Shown: in pieces, positions 24,366 to 33,600 of the stretch
How the letters are laid out: every line of letters starts with the position of its first letter
How positions within the stretch are numbered: position 1 is the first letter of the stretch
NCBI GenBank assembly: GCA_947497455.1
Contig: CANMGU010000001.1
Location: forward strand, 248,001 to 312,000
From: an uncultured Sphingomonadaceae bacterium
GTDB taxonomy: Bacteria > Pseudomonadota > Alphaproteobacteria > Sphingomonadales > Sphingomonadaceae
Direction: 5' to 3'
Length of the DNA: 64,000 nt
Made by a program: the position numbers and the translations under genes
Notes under the pieces: generated by a model
What the model saw: only the letters and a program-made list of their open reading frames with translations
What the model was told of the DNA's origin: nothing
The model's database searches: none

Positions 24366-24377
24366 AAGGAAAGCATA

Positions 24378-24674
24378 ATGTTTATCATCACTCTCAATCT
24401 GACAGAAAAAAAGAGCAATGCGAAAGAATTCATGGCTGCGCACAATGAGTGGATAGCTCAAGGCTTCGAGGATGGCGTATTTCTCGTGGTGGGCAGCCTT
24501 AAACCTCAAGCTGGGGGCGCGATTATCGCTATTGCGAATGACCGAAACCAAGTGGCAGAGCGGGTTGCTGCTGATCCTTTCGTTCGCGAAGGCATTGCCA
24601 TACCGCATATTCAAGAGGTGGTTCCCGCTCGCACCGATGCGCGACTATCGTTCCTGCAAGACGCTGTTGTATGA
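24378..24674 (+). CDS. YciI-like protein
   Basis: 98 residues, AAGGAAAG before the ATG. YCII-related dimeric alpha+beta barrel: FIITLNLTEKKSNAKEFMAA, HNEWIAQGFEDGVFLVVGSL, VAADPFVREGIAIPHIQEVV. Relatives have a His-Asp pair and act as lyases or hydrolases on small molecules; here H22 and D82 are candidates. Overlaps the Tag gene by four bases, so the two are translated together. Confidence 0.82.
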   Translation: MFIITLNLTEKKSNAKEFMAAHNEWIAQGFEDGVFLVVGSLKPQAGGAIIAIANDRNQVAERVAADPFVREGIAIPHIQEVVPARTDARLSFLQDAVV

Positions 24675-25279
24675 GCGACCTGTTTGTTGGTTCCGACGCC
24701 CGTCCACGCTGTCGGTGGTGCGGTGCAGCGCCTGAGTTCCTGGATTATCATGACCGTGAATGGGGGTTCCCGGTGGCCGATGATATTCGACTGTTTGAAA
24801 AACTCTGCCTTGAGAGCTTCCAATCCGGATTGAGCTGGCGAACAATCCTTAACAAACGCGATGGGTTTCGGGCTGCATTTGACGGATTTGATTTTAACAT
24901 AGTCGCGCAGTACGGGGAGGAAGATGTAAACCGCTTGCTGACCGACGAGAATATCGTGCGGCACAAAGGTAAGATCTCCGCGGTCATCAACAATGCTGCT
25001 CGCGCGGTGGAGATGGTCGAAACAGAACAATCGCTTGCCGCCTTTTTCTGGCGATTTGAGCCGAGTTCAGACGAGCTTGGCCCACCACAATCCCAATCGA
25101 CTAGCAAAAGCTCGGTGGAATTGGCTCGTGAACTGAAAAAACGCGGTTGGAAATTTCTCGGACCAACGACCGTTTTTGCATTCATGCAGGCAATGGGCCT
25201 CATCAATGACCACAGTGAAGGATGTGCATTGAGACATGACGTCGAGATGGCAAGGGGCAATTTCAAACGACCGAATTAG
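24671..25279 (+). CDS. tag: DNA-3-methyladenine glycosylase I
   Basis: 202 residues. Tag family by the zinc ligands C14 and H27 (RCRWCGAAPEFLDYHDREWG, the same 13-residue spacing as E. coli C4/H17) and the late pair in NDHSEGC (H-x3-C). In between are the substrate-pocket stretch LCLESFQSGLSWRTILNKRD and the helix-hairpin region NIVRHKGKISAVINNA. It removes 3-methyladenine from alkylated DNA. Its place in a TetR operon facing an old yellow enzyme suggests a response to alkylating or electrophilic stress. Confidence 0.93.
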   Translation: MSDLFVGSDARPRCRWCGAAPEFLDYHDREWGFPVADDIRLFEKLCLESFQSGLSWRTILNKRDGFRAAFDGFDFNIVAQYGEEDVNRLLTDENIVRHKGKISAVINNAARAVEMVETEQSLAAFFWRFEPSSDELGPPQSQSTSKSSVELARELKKRGWKFLGPTTVFAFMQAMGLINDHSEGCALRHDVEMARGNFKRPN

Positions 25280-25438
25280 GCGAGAACGAGAGGTTTGGTT
25301 TCCGGTTTTGGAGGCGGACCAAAATGGTTATTTTTCAGAAGGCGCAAAACAACATTTCGGGCCGTTTTGCTGGCCCTACATACGAATACAACCGGCCGCA
25401 ATCTTGCGTTGACGCTAGAGTTGCTCAAGGGTTAGCTG

Positions 25439-25987
25439 ATGAAAACTGAAAAAGAAAAGATGCAAGGCGGCGATCTTTACGATCCCGGCGATCCCGAGCT
25501 TTGCGCTGATAGGGCAAGCGCGCAGCGGTTCTTACGGACTTATAATGGCACAATCGTGGGGGAGGATGACATCCGGCGCCCATTGCTGATGGAGCATTTC
25601 GGCGCGATTGGCGATCGCGTTGCGATACGCGCGCCCTTTTACGTTGACTATGGATATAATATTTTCATCGAGGATGATGTCTTCATGAACTATGGCTGCG
25701 TCCTACTCGATGTTTGTGAGATAAAGATCGGAGCGCGAACGCAAATCGGGCCTGGTGTGCAAATCTACACAGCTGACCATCCGCGCGAGGCTCATGAGCG
25801 CCGTGCGGGGATTGAGTTTGGAAAGCCTATCTCGATTGGTAAAAATGTCTGGATAGGTGGAAACGCAATTATTCTGCCCGGTGTTTCGATTGGTGATAAT
25901 GCCATCATCGGAGCTGGAAGTGTCGTAACGCGCGATGTCCCAGCGGAAACAAATGTTGCTGGCAATCCCGCGCGTGTGATCCGTTAA
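25439..25987 (+). CDS. Maltose acetyltransferase-type sugar O-acetyltransferase
   Basis: 182 residues, AAGGG before the ATG. Left-handed beta-helix hexapeptide repeats from about residue 70 to the end ([57 protein letters not shown]) with the His of TADHP as base. The N-terminal cap ([20 protein letters not shown]) matches Maa/NodL/LacA-like enzymes. It transfers acetyl from acetyl-CoA to a sugar hydroxyl. It stands alone after Tag. Confidence 0.9.
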   Translation: MKTEKEKMQGGDLYDPGDPELCADRASAQRFLRTYNGTIVGEDDIRRPLLMEHFGAIGDRVAIRAPFYVDYGYNIFIEDDVFMNYGCVLLDVCEIKIGARTQIGPGVQIYTADHPREAHERRAGIEFGKPISIGKNVWIGGNAIILPGVSIGDNAIIGAGSVVTRDVPAETNVAGNPARVIR

Positions 25988-26286
25988 AGCCTTTACTTGT
26001 TTTCTTATTCTGACCGTCCGCTTTTATCTTTAACTGATCTGCCAAAATCAGTTTGTCGGCTCGCTATCCAATTGCGGACATTCATATCGACAGAATCTAA
26101 TGTCCACTTTCGGGGTGGAGCGGTCACTGTGTTGGATTGATTAGTTCCAGTCGGTGTTTGCAGTCTCACGCGGTCGCGCCTGTTTATTCGAAACAAAAGG
26201 CTTCACTGATCGTAAATTTCGGATCAGGCGTATCATATTCTGAAGAAATATTGATCTCTGTTAGTGATCTCAGAGAGAAAACTGCG

Positions 26287-26361
26287 TGGTGACCCCTACG
26301 GGAATCGAACCCGTGTTTCAGCCGTGAAAGGGCCGCGTCCTAACCGCTAGACGAAGGGGCC
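26287..26361 (-). tRNA. tRNA-Glu (TTC)
   Basis: On the minus strand the gene reads GGCCCCTTCGTCTAGCGGTT... with anticodon TTC in CCTTTCACG, the T-loop GGTTCGATTCC and an encoded CCA at 26289-26287. The acceptor stem GGCCCCT/AGGGGTC pairs with one G-T. Length 75 including CCA. Confidence 0.97.
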
Positions 26362-26494
26362 GCACCAATGCCTGATAGCATCGCTAAGCAGCGAATTCGG
26401 GCGATTAGGGGTATCGGACGCTTTGGTCAACCCCTTATTGGCGGTTTGCAGGCATATTATAGGATATTTTTTGTAGTGCAGGCAGTGATCGAGA

Positions 26495-28261
26495 TTAATC
26501 GGCCCAGGCCGCGTCTTCGAGATGGATTTCAGCAGCCGGGCGGCTGCCCCAATCGTCTATCTTGGCGCGGCCTGCGATCCAAAGTTTTCGATTTTTTGGG
26601 GCGCTCAGTAACGCCTGACCCAGTTCACTCTCTGCGGCGCGGAAAGCGATGGTTTTGATCGAGCTACCATCGTCACCTGCGACAATCATCCTCACATGAT
26701 CCTTGCCGACAATATCGCATTTGATAATCCGCACTGGCCCGGCGGCGATGCGCGGGGCTGGCCAACCCATGCCATAGGGGCCAGCGCCATCTATGGCTTC
26801 AACGAACAAGGGATTGACGCCTTTGGGAGACAATACAGCGTCGAGCAGCATGGCCTTCCCAGCCTGCGCAGTACCAACAGTGTCAGCCAGCCTATCGTTC
26901 AGAAATTCGCTGAACGCCTCGATTTTAGTTGCATTGATAGTGATACCTGCCGCCATTGCATGACCACCGCCAGCGATGAGCAAGCCTTGCTCTTTTGCCG
27001 CGATGATGGCTGCACCCAGATCAACGCCCGATATGGAGCGACCTGATCCTTTGCCAATACCTTCTTCATCCTCGGCAATGATGATTGCCGGACGGTCCAG
27101 TTTTTCCTTGATGCGTCCGGCAACTATACCGATGACCCCGGGATGCCACCCTTTTGCGGACAGGACAGCGATTGCTTGATTCTGCTGAGAATCACACATC
27201 GCCTCTGCCTCTTCCAGTACCTGGGCTTCAATCGCCCGGCGCTCCTGGTTGAAATGGTCCAGTTCGGCCGAGATCTTCTGCGCTTCTTCGGGGTCTTGGG
27301 TGGTCAGTAAGCGGACGCCCAGGTCGGATTTTCCAACCCGACCGCCTGCATTGATCCGCGGCCCGAGTGCAAAGCCGAGGTCCGAGCAAATCGGAGCGCG
27401 CTTCAGACGACTGGCATCGATCAGGGCGGCCAGTCCAATATTTTTTCGGCCTGCCAGCACTTTCAAACCCTGCGCTACGAAAGCGCGGTTCAGTCCGCGC
27501 AATTGTGCGACATCGGCGACAGTACCAAGCGCAACAATATCCAGCAATTCCAGCAATCTCGGTTCTGTACGGTCCTTGAAAAAGTCTTTCCCGCGTAAAT
27601 TGCGAACCAGTGCTGCGGCCAATAGAAAAGCCATGCCGACCGCAGCGAGATGACCGTGTTCAGCTCCGGCGTCGCTTTCATCCAGGCGGTTAGGATTCAC
27701 CAGCGCGCTGGCCTTGGGTAGTTCGGCAGCGCACTTATGATGATCAACAACGATGACTTCAACGCCCGCTTCATGAGCCATGTCGAGAGCTTCAAATGCC
27801 ATCGCACCGCAATCGACGGTGACTACGAGATCAGAACCTTGCTTACCCAGCTTGACCAAGGCTTTACCCGAAGGACCATAGCCTTCCATCAGGCGGTCTG
27901 GAATATAATAGCCCGCCTCCAGGCCAAGATCACGAAGCAGGCGGATGAGCAGGGCCGCACTGGTCGCACCGTCGACATCATAATCGCCGAAAATCGTAAT
28001 GTTCTCGTTGTTCAAGACAGCCTGTGCCAATCGCTCCGCTGCAGCGTCCATATCCTGAAAAACCGACGGGTCCGGCATGAAGCCCCTGATCGTCGGGTCC
28101 TTGTTTATGTCCAGCGTTTCGCGGGTTGCGCCGCGGGCCAGCAATAGCTGCGTAACCAGGTCATCCGGCTGAAAACCGGGGTCGCGCGCATCGGCGCTTG
28201 TACTGCGCCATTGCCAGCTCTGGCCGGATAACGATTGGGTAACATTCAAAACTGCATTCAT
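26495..28261 (-). CDS. recJ: Single-stranded-DNA-specific exonuclease RecJ
   Basis: 588 residues from ATG 28261; a TTG 36 bases earlier is less likely. DHH phosphoesterase core: NITIFGDYDVDGATSAALLI (DYD/DxD metals), VVTVDCGAM, VIVVDHHKCAAELP (DHH), then DHHA1 with LSAKGWHPGVIGIVAGRIKE and GIGKGSGRSISGVDLGAAI, GGGHAMAAG, and an OB-like C-terminal domain. It degrades ssDNA 5' to 3' in recombination and mismatch repair. Length close to E. coli RecJ (577). Divergent from the flavodoxin gene. Confidence 0.97.
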   Translation of the reverse strand: MNAVLNVTQSLSGQSWQWRSTSADARDPGFQPDDLVTQLLLARGATRETLDINKDPTIRGFMPDPSVFQDMDAAAERLAQAVLNNENITIFGDYDVDGATSAALLIRLLRDLGLEAGYYIPDRLMEGYGPSGKALVKLGKQGSDLVVTVDCGAMAFEALDMAHEAGVEVIVVDHHKCAAELPKASALVNPNRLDESDAGAEHGHLAAVGMAFLLAAALVRNLRGKDFFKDRTEPRLLELLDIVALGTVADVAQLRGLNRAFVAQGLKVLAGRKNIGLAALIDASRLKRAPICSDLGFALGPRINAGGRVGKSDLGVRLLTTQDPEEAQKISAELDHFNQERRAIEAQVLEEAEAMCDSQQNQAIAVLSAKGWHPGVIGIVAGRIKEKLDRPAIIIAEDEEGIGKGSGRSISGVDLGAAIIAAKEQGLLIAGGGHAMAAGITINATKIEAFSEFLNDRLADTVGTAQAGKAMLLDAVLSPKGVNPLFVEAIDGAGPYGMGWPAPRIAAGPVRIIKCDIVGKDHVRMIVAGDDGSSIKTIAFRAAESELGQALLSAPKNRKLWIAGRAKIDDWGSRPAAEIHLEDAAWAD

Positions 28262-28326
28262 GCCTGCAGCTATGCGCGAACCATGGTCCGCTGACAATTG
28301 CTTTGATCGCTGTTAGGGCAGGGCGC

Positions 28327-28818
28327 ATGAAAAACCTGCTAATCATCTACCATAGCTATACCGGCGGTACCGAACAGATGGCCGAGGCCGCAGCGGAGGC
28401 AGCCGGCGGTGAAAAGGATATTACAATTTTGCTGATGCGCGCTGAAAACTGCGAGCCAGCCGATATGCTCAGTGCAGATGGATATATTTTTGCAACACCG
28501 GAGAATCTGGCTGCCATTGCCGGAGTAATGAAGGCGTTTTTCGATCGCTGCTATTATCCGCTTTTGGGGCAAATTGAAGGGCGTCCCTATGCTGCGATGA
28601 TCTGCGCCGGCTCGGACGGAGAAAATGCGCGCAATCAACTGGAGCGAATTGCTATCGGATGGCGGCTCAAAAAAGTAATCGATACACCGATCATCTGTAC
28701 CCATGCGCAGACCGAGGAAGCGATTCTAGCACCCAAGACGATCGGGGAAACGGATAAGGCACAATGCGCCGAAATAGGAGCCACTCTGTCTGCCGGCTTG
28801 GCTATGGGCGTTTTTTGA
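28327..28818 (+). CDS. Flavodoxin family protein
   Basis: 163 residues from ATG 28327 (GGCAGGG upstream). FMN-binding flavodoxin fold: LLIIYHSYTGGTEQMAEAAA with the phosphate loop, GYIFATPENLAAIAGVMKAF, CAGSDGENARNQLERIAIGW. Probably an NAD(P)H-linked quinone or small-molecule reductase. Its 3' end overlaps the convergent uracil-DNA glycosylase-type gene by 17 bases. Confidence 0.85.
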   Translation: MKNLLIIYHSYTGGTEQMAEAAAEAAGGEKDITILLMRAENCEPADMLSADGYIFATPENLAAIAGVMKAFFDRCYYPLLGQIEGRPYAAMICAGSDGENARNQLERIAIGWRLKKVIDTPIICTHAQTEEAILAPKTIGETDKAQCAEIGATLSAGLAMGVF

Positions 28819-29398
28819 TCAATTGGGTCACGCGCTTTTGCAGCACTGGAATGACATCAGCTTCAAACCATGGATTTGCTTTGAACCAACGGATGTTTCT
28901 CGGGCTCGGATGAGGCAGGGGCAGGGCATTGGGCCAAAATTCTTCCCATCGCTCGACTGTGCCGGTCAGTGTTCTGGATTTTGCATCACCGAGATGCCAA
29001 TCGAGTGCATATTGGCCCAGAATGAGAGTTAGCTGGATGTTGGGTAGTTGGCCAAGTAGCGGACGGCGCCATTGCGGCGCACATTCTGGACGAGGTGGAA
29101 GATCTCCACCTTTACCGGTTCCAGGAAAACAGAAACCCATTGGGATGATAGCGAATATTGCAGGATCATAAAACTGCTCTTCAGTGACTCCGAGCCAGGT
29201 GCGAAGGCGCTTTCCACTCAGATCGTCAAAAGGGCGGCCTTTTTCGTGAGTCTTGCTGCCAGGCGCCTGGCCAGCGATCAGGATTTTGGACTTTGACCCG
29301 GCTTGCAATAACGGGCTGGGACCAAGCGGCAAACCGTCGCAAATTGTGCAAGCGCGAACGTCTTTCAGCAGTGTGTCGAGATTATTCGTGCCATCCAT
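28802..29398 (-). CDS. Uracil-DNA glycosylase superfamily protein, 4Fe-4S type
   Basis: 198 residues. Family-4-like motifs: ILIAGQAPGSKTHEKGRPFD with the GxAPG uracil loop, LTLILGQYALDWHLG, and LPHPSPRNIRW (HPSPRN in place of HPSxxL). Four cysteines (C17, C20, C90, C106) match the spacing of the 4Fe-4S ligands of archaeal and Thermus family-4 enzymes (C14, C17, C85, C101 in A. fulgidus UDGa). It removes uracil or related bases, or belongs to the uncharacterised branch of this superfamily. On one strand with the DUF900 gene, three bases away. Confidence 0.85.
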   Translation of the reverse strand: MDGTNNLDTLLKDVRACTICDGLPLGPSPLLQAGSKSKILIAGQAPGSKTHEKGRPFDDLSGKRLRTWLGVTEEQFYDPAIFAIIPMGFCFPGTGKGGDLPPRPECAPQWRRPLLGQLPNIQLTLILGQYALDWHLGDAKSRTLTGTVERWEEFWPNALPLPHPSPRNIRWFKANPWFEADVIPVLQKRVTQLIKKRP

Positions 29399-29401
29399 AA
29401 G

Positions 29402-30649
29402 CTACTCGACTTCACGGCGACAAATCGCCAGATGATCGAGTTCTTCATCCTCCGACGGAGCAGCCAGCGCGAATACATAGGATAAATGAGTGGGTTCGCG
29501 CCCCGTTATGGCTCCGCGCGCGCCATTGACCACTAACGCAAAATCACGGCAAGCGGCGGCACTACGCAGATAATCGCCATGACCAATCCGACCTTTGCTA
29601 ACGGCGGTGGTATCAACGATCGTCAAGCCGCTTTTCTCAGGCGGGACATCATATTCCGATTTGGCGGCATAGCAGCGTTCGGGTAGCCCTTTTTCTTTCA
29701 ACTCCGCCGCTTTGAATGGGTCGAAACAGCGCGGATGGCCCAATCGCGGATAGCCGTGCACATCGTCTGACAGCGACAAGGCGCTGTCTTTGGCAGAAGC
29801 ATAGACGGTAATCCGCCGATCATTATTAACCCGTCGTGCGGACAGTATTTCTTCGGCGATATCACGTTCAAAGTCTTGCCGGTCGATGTCAGGGGAAGCG
29901 AGGATTATGTTAGAAATGACACTTGAATCGCCGTTAGGTGTGGTCCGGTCGACAAATTCAACCGCAGGCAATATCAAGCGTGCGCCAAGCGAATGGGAGA
30001 CGAGGACAATTTCCTTCGTCCAGCTTTGCTGTGCCAGTTTGGTCAGGAATTTCCGGAAATTGCGCTCGTCCCAATACATGTTGGTTTCATCGACTGCATA
30101 TTTCAGAAGTTCGCCTTGCGAGGGCCAAGCATATTGGATGACGGGACCGGTGAAGTTGGTCAGCCGTGCAATCTGGCTGGTATCAAGAGAACTGGTAAAA
30201 AAGGTCTCGCGGTAACCATGTACATAGACCAAAACGCGGCCTTCCCGGTTGCCCATGGTTCTGGATAGGTCATCCCACCACTGGGCTTCGTTGGATATAG
30301 CAATGGGAACATGGCGACCATCGACCTTGCCTTTCTCATTGATAATATCTTGCGCTGCGCCAAACCGGCCAAAGCGAACCTTGTCGCCGCGATGGTTGAG
30401 CAGTTTGATTGTCTCATTGCGGCAATCGGGTAGCCGGCTGGTCACCACGAAGAACGGCATTTCCGGCTTGGTGACGATATTGGCTGCAGCCGCTTCCGAC
30501 GGCGGATTACAGCGTGCATTTGCGACATAGTCTGCATGTCGAATATCGCCATAATCGACCGGAGAGATGCAAGCGGCCGCCAGAAGCGGCAAGCCCAGTA
30601 TTAGTGGTCTTAAGCGGGCCACTAACGGCAAGAGGCTACCGCCGATCAT
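29402..30649 (-). CDS. DUF900 alpha/beta hydrolase, probable lipoprotein
   Basis: 415 residues with N-terminal LPLLAAAC, C27 as probable lipidation site. The DUF900 alpha/beta hydrolase core has VLVYVHGYRETFF for the oxyanion strand, IVLVSHSLGARLIL with the nucleophile serine, and later NNDRRITVYASAKDSALSLS and IGHGDYLRS with the probable histidine. It faces the periplasm. Substrate not known; genes on either side (UDG and glpX) are on the same strand with gaps of three bases each. Confidence 0.85.
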   Translation of the reverse strand: MIGGSLLPLVARLRPLILGLPLLAAACISPVDYGDIRHADYVANARCNPPSEAAAANIVTKPEMPFFVVTSRLPDCRNETIKLLNHRGDKVRFGRFGAAQDIINEKGKVDGRHVPIAISNEAQWWDDLSRTMGNREGRVLVYVHGYRETFFTSSLDTSQIARLTNFTGPVIQYAWPSQGELLKYAVDETNMYWDERNFRKFLTKLAQQSWTKEIVLVSHSLGARLILPAVEFVDRTTPNGDSSVISNIILASPDIDRQDFERDIAEEILSARRVNNDRRITVYASAKDSALSLSDDVHGYPRLGHPRCFDPFKAAELKEKGLPERCYAAKSEYDVPPEKSGLTIVDTTAVSKGRIGHGDYLRSAAACRDFALVVNGARGAITGREPTHLSYVFALAAPSEDEELDHLAICRREVE

Positions 30650-30652
30650 AGA

Positions 30653-31624
30653 TCAGGCGCGATGCTCGCTTTTCACCCAACGCACGGTCCCGGAAGACGC
30701 ACGCATTACGACACTCTCGGTTGTCATTACTCCGCTGCGCAGTCTTTTGACACCTTCCAACAGCGAACCATCGGTAACCCCGGTGGCGGCGAAAATTACA
30801 TCGCCTTTGGCAAGTTCCTTGAGGTCATAAATCTTATCGAGATCTTCGATGCCCCATTTATGAGCACGTTTGCGTTCGTCATCATTGCGGAAGGTCAGCC
30901 GACCCTTGAACTGCCCACCAACGCATCGCAGAGCAGCTGCGGCCAAAACACCTTCCGGTGCGCCACCACTGCCCATATACATATCGACAGTGGTTTCTTC
31001 ATCGGTTGTGGCAATAACACCGGCGACATCACCATCCGGAATCAGCATGATCCCGCAGCCTATTTCGCGTAGCTCGGAAATGATTTTCTCATGGCGAGGC
31101 CGGTCGAGCACACAGACAATGATATCGGCTGGTTCAACGCCTTTTTCATTGGCTACCGCCGTTACATTCTCAGTTACCGATTTGTTGAGATTGATAATCC
31201 CGTCTGAATAGCCCGGTCCGACAGCAAGTTTGTCCATGTAAACATCCGGCGCGTTCAGCAAGTTGCCTTTCTCGGCAATTGCCAGAACTGCAAGGGCATT
31301 AGCGCCAGCTTTGGCGGTAATCGTCGTGCCTTCCAGTGGATCCAGCGCGATATCAATCTCTGGCGATTCGCCTGCACAACCATGGCCGACCTTCTCGCCA
31401 ATAAACAGCATGGGGGCTTCGTCGCGTTCACCCTCTCCGATAACAACAGTGCCGCAAACATCCAGTCCGTTCAGTGCCGCGCGCATCGCTTCCACCGCCG
31501 CTGCATCAGCCGCTTTTTCGTCTCCGCGTCCAATTAACTTTGCAGCAGAAACCGCAGCAGCCTCGGTAACACGCACCATTTCCAAAACGAGGACGCGTTC
31601 GAGAATATCACTTGATTTAGGCAT
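30653..31624 (-). CDS. glpX: Class II fructose-1,6-bisphosphatase
   Basis: 323 residues from ATG 31624, with AAGGA upstream. GlpX family: TAAAVSAAKLIGRGDEKAAD-like N-terminus, GTVVIGEGERDEAPMLFIGE, IDIALDPLEGTTITAKAGAN (metal and phosphate loop), MYMGSGGAPEGVLAAAALRC. Hydrolyses fructose 1,6-bisphosphate to fructose 6-phosphate for gluconeogenesis. In many sphingomonads this gene follows hom; here a small secreted-protein gene intervenes on the other strand. Confidence 0.96.
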   Translation of the reverse strand: MPKSSDILERVLVLEMVRVTEAAAVSAAKLIGRGDEKAADAAAVEAMRAALNGLDVCGTVVIGEGERDEAPMLFIGEKVGHGCAGESPEIDIALDPLEGTTITAKAGANALAVLAIAEKGNLLNAPDVYMDKLAVGPGYSDGIINLNKSVTENVTAVANEKGVEPADIIVCVLDRPRHEKIISELREIGCGIMLIPDGDVAGVIATTDEETTVDMYMGSGGAPEGVLAAAALRCVGGQFKGRLTFRNDDERKRAHKWGIEDLDKIYDLKELAKGDVIFAATGVTDGSLLEGVKRLRSGVMTTESVVMRASSGTVRWVKSEHRA

Positions 31625-31680
31625 TTGAATGTCTAGTCCTTCTATAGGGGCAGATTTTGAACTCTCGATAGGGGAGCGAT

Positions 31681-32169
31681 ATGACAATGTCGAGAAGCCT
31701 TATAACCTTGTCCTTAATCCTGGCCTACGGCGCGGGTTTCGAGACAGCCCATGCGCAGTTGGAGCCCAATGACCGGACCCTTCAACTCGTTGAAACTGCG
31801 CATCGGTTGGTGGCTGTGGACGCTGATGGCTGTCTGCAAAACAGTGATCCTAATGAAATCGTCGTTTGTGCAGCTTTTGATGCCAATCGCAAATATCGCC
31901 TGCCATTTCCCGAGTTGCTCGCCAATGGTGATCGCGTCCGTGAACCGATACCCAAGGGCAATGCCGAATATGTTAATACCGGCCGTTGCTATATAGATGC
32001 CAGTGAGCGGCAGTGCTTCAAAGGGCTGCCGATTGTGACAGTTTCATTCGGTGGTAGCGGCAGCGGTATAAGCGGTCCCGCCGGGCGGCTTTGGAAAACC
32101 ATTGAGCCGACTGTGCCTGACGAAGACTATGTGAAGCACGCGCAAATCAAATCAGTTGAGCAGGAGTAA
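31681..32169 (+). CDS. Secreted protein of unknown function
   Basis: 162 residues with GGGGAG before the ATG. Signal peptide MTMSRSLITLSLILAYGAG...TAHA|QLEP. The mature part has four cysteines in two spaced groups (DGCLQNSD, VVCAAF, GRCYID, RQCFKG), likely two disulphides, and a Ser/Gly turn (GGSGSGISGPAG). I do not recognise the family; similar short periplasmic proteins with NEIVVC-type motifs are common in sphingomonads. Divergent from glpX with 56 bases between. Confidence 0.7.
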   Translation: MTMSRSLITLSLILAYGAGFETAHAQLEPNDRTLQLVETAHRLVAVDADGCLQNSDPNEIVVCAAFDANRKYRLPFPELLANGDRVREPIPKGNAEYVNTGRCYIDASERQCFKGLPIVTVSFGGSGSGISGPAGRLWKTIEPTVPDEDYVKHAQIKSVEQE

Positions 32170-32177
32170 GGCGGTTG

Positions 32178-33476
32178 CTAGTCTTCGTCGCTCAGCAAAT
32201 GCATCACAACCGGCGCGCCCTGAAGGCTGTCTGAATCGGACAATTTTTCGAGACTTTGGATCACATCGCGTTCGAGGCTACGGTGAGTCACCATAGCTAT
32301 TAGAACAGATCCTTCATCTGTCTTTTCAGTCTGGATAAGGCTTTCGATAGATACTTTTGCATCGCGCATGGCGGCCGTTATTTCTGCGAGCACGCCAGGC
32401 TTGTCGGCTACCACAAAACGGATATAGCTTTTGCCGGTACGATTTCCGCTTTCGGCGCGTTCGCTTCGTACCATTTGATCGGCGGGCATGGCGAATACGG
32501 TACCGCGATCGCCGCGTGCAATATCAATCAAGTCGGCGACTACGGCGGAGGCCGTCGGTCCGTCGCCCGCACCGGCTCCTTGAAACATCAAGCGTCCCGA
32601 GAAATTCCCCTCGGCGACCACGGCATTGGTTGATCCCTCAATGTGCGCCAGCGGGTGACTTTCAGGCACCAGATAGGGATTTACGCGTTGAAATAGCTTG
32701 CCGCCATCAATCCGGGCCATTCCCAGCAAGCGGATACGATATCCCAGTGCCTTGGCTTGCCCGATATCGGCAGCCATAATATTCCTGATTCCTGCGATTT
32801 CGACACCTTCAAAATCGACAGCGGTGCCAAAAGACAACGCCGCCAAAATCGCCAGCTTGTGGGCGGCGTCGACACCGTCGATATCAAAACTGGGATCGGC
32901 TTCTGCATATCCCAGATCCTGAGCATCTTTCAGCACCGCACCAAAATCGCTGCCGTGCTTTTCCATGGTGGTGAGTATATAATTGCACGTTCCATTGAGA
33001 ATGCCATATACCCGTTCAATACGGTTGGCTGACGCACCATCTCGCAAACCTTTGATGACCGGAATACCGCCCGCCACCGCGGCCTCATATTTCAAACCGA
33101 GATAATGTTTTTCGGCCAGCAGGGCGAGTTCCATGCCATGATGAGCGATCATCGCCTTGTTTGCAGTCACGAACGATTTGCCACCGCTCAAGCTGTTTCG
33201 GGCCAGTTCCAGCGCCGGGCCGTCAGAGCCGCCAATCATTTCCACGACACAGTCAACATCGGGATCGGATGCCAGAGCGCCGGTGTCGTCAACCCACTTG
33301 TAGGGCGACAGGTCAATACCACGATCTCGATTGCGGTCGCGGGCGGAAACCGCGATGACGGTTATTGGTCGACCGGCGCGCTGCGCTATCATTGCACCAT
33401 TTTCGTTGATCAGACGAATAACTCCAGATCCTACAGTTCCCAGTCCAGCCAGAGCGATACGGAGCGGTGTTGTCAT
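32178..33476 (-). CDS. hom: Homoserine dehydrogenase
   Basis: 432 residues from ATG 33476 (AAGG nine bases upstream). N-terminal NAD(P) Rossmann domain (RIALAGLGTVGSGVIRLINE), catalytic homoserine domain (VIKGLRDGASANRIERVYGI, GTCNYILTTM, EADPSFDIDGVDAAHKLAIL), and C-terminal ACT domain from about 350 (IRFVVADKPGVLAEITAAMR), the threonine feedback site. Reduces aspartate semialdehyde to homoserine for Thr and Met synthesis. Single gene, converging on the small secreted-protein gene. Confidence 0.97.
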   Translation of the reverse strand: MTTPLRIALAGLGTVGSGVIRLINENGAMIAQRAGRPITVIAVSARDRNRDRGIDLSPYKWVDDTGALASDPDVDCVVEMIGGSDGPALELARNSLSGGKSFVTANKAMIAHHGMELALLAEKHYLGLKYEAAVAGGIPVIKGLRDGASANRIERVYGILNGTCNYILTTMEKHGSDFGAVLKDAQDLGYAEADPSFDIDGVDAAHKLAILAALSFGTAVDFEGVEIAGIRNIMAADIGQAKALGYRIRLLGMARIDGGKLFQRVNPYLVPESHPLAHIEGSTNAVVAEGNFSGRLMFQGAGAGDGPTASAVVADLIDIARGDRGTVFAMPADQMVRSERAESGNRTGKSYIRFVVADKPGVLAEITAAMRDAKVSIESLIQTEKTDEGSVLIAMVTHRSLERDVIQSLEKLSDSDSLQGAPVVMHLLSDED

Positions 33477-33600
33477 GTCGGAAACCTTGAATTCGGGCTG
33501 AAGAGCCAAGTTGTAGGAACTAGCCCCCGCTTAATAGCGTTGCGATACTATAATGCCAGCCTGTCTTTCACCCAATCTGCATTGATTTCATTTTGTCCGG

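Noticed and set aside
26032..26053. AACTGAT/ATCAGTT hairpin as terminator of the acetyltransferase gene
   Set aside because: Only seven pairs and no T-tract; the 300-bp gap up to tRNA-Glu shows nothing more convincing.
27249..27653. 134-codon plus-strand frame within recJ
   Set aside because: Antisense to a well conserved gene and with a low-complexity Ser/Ala/Arg product.
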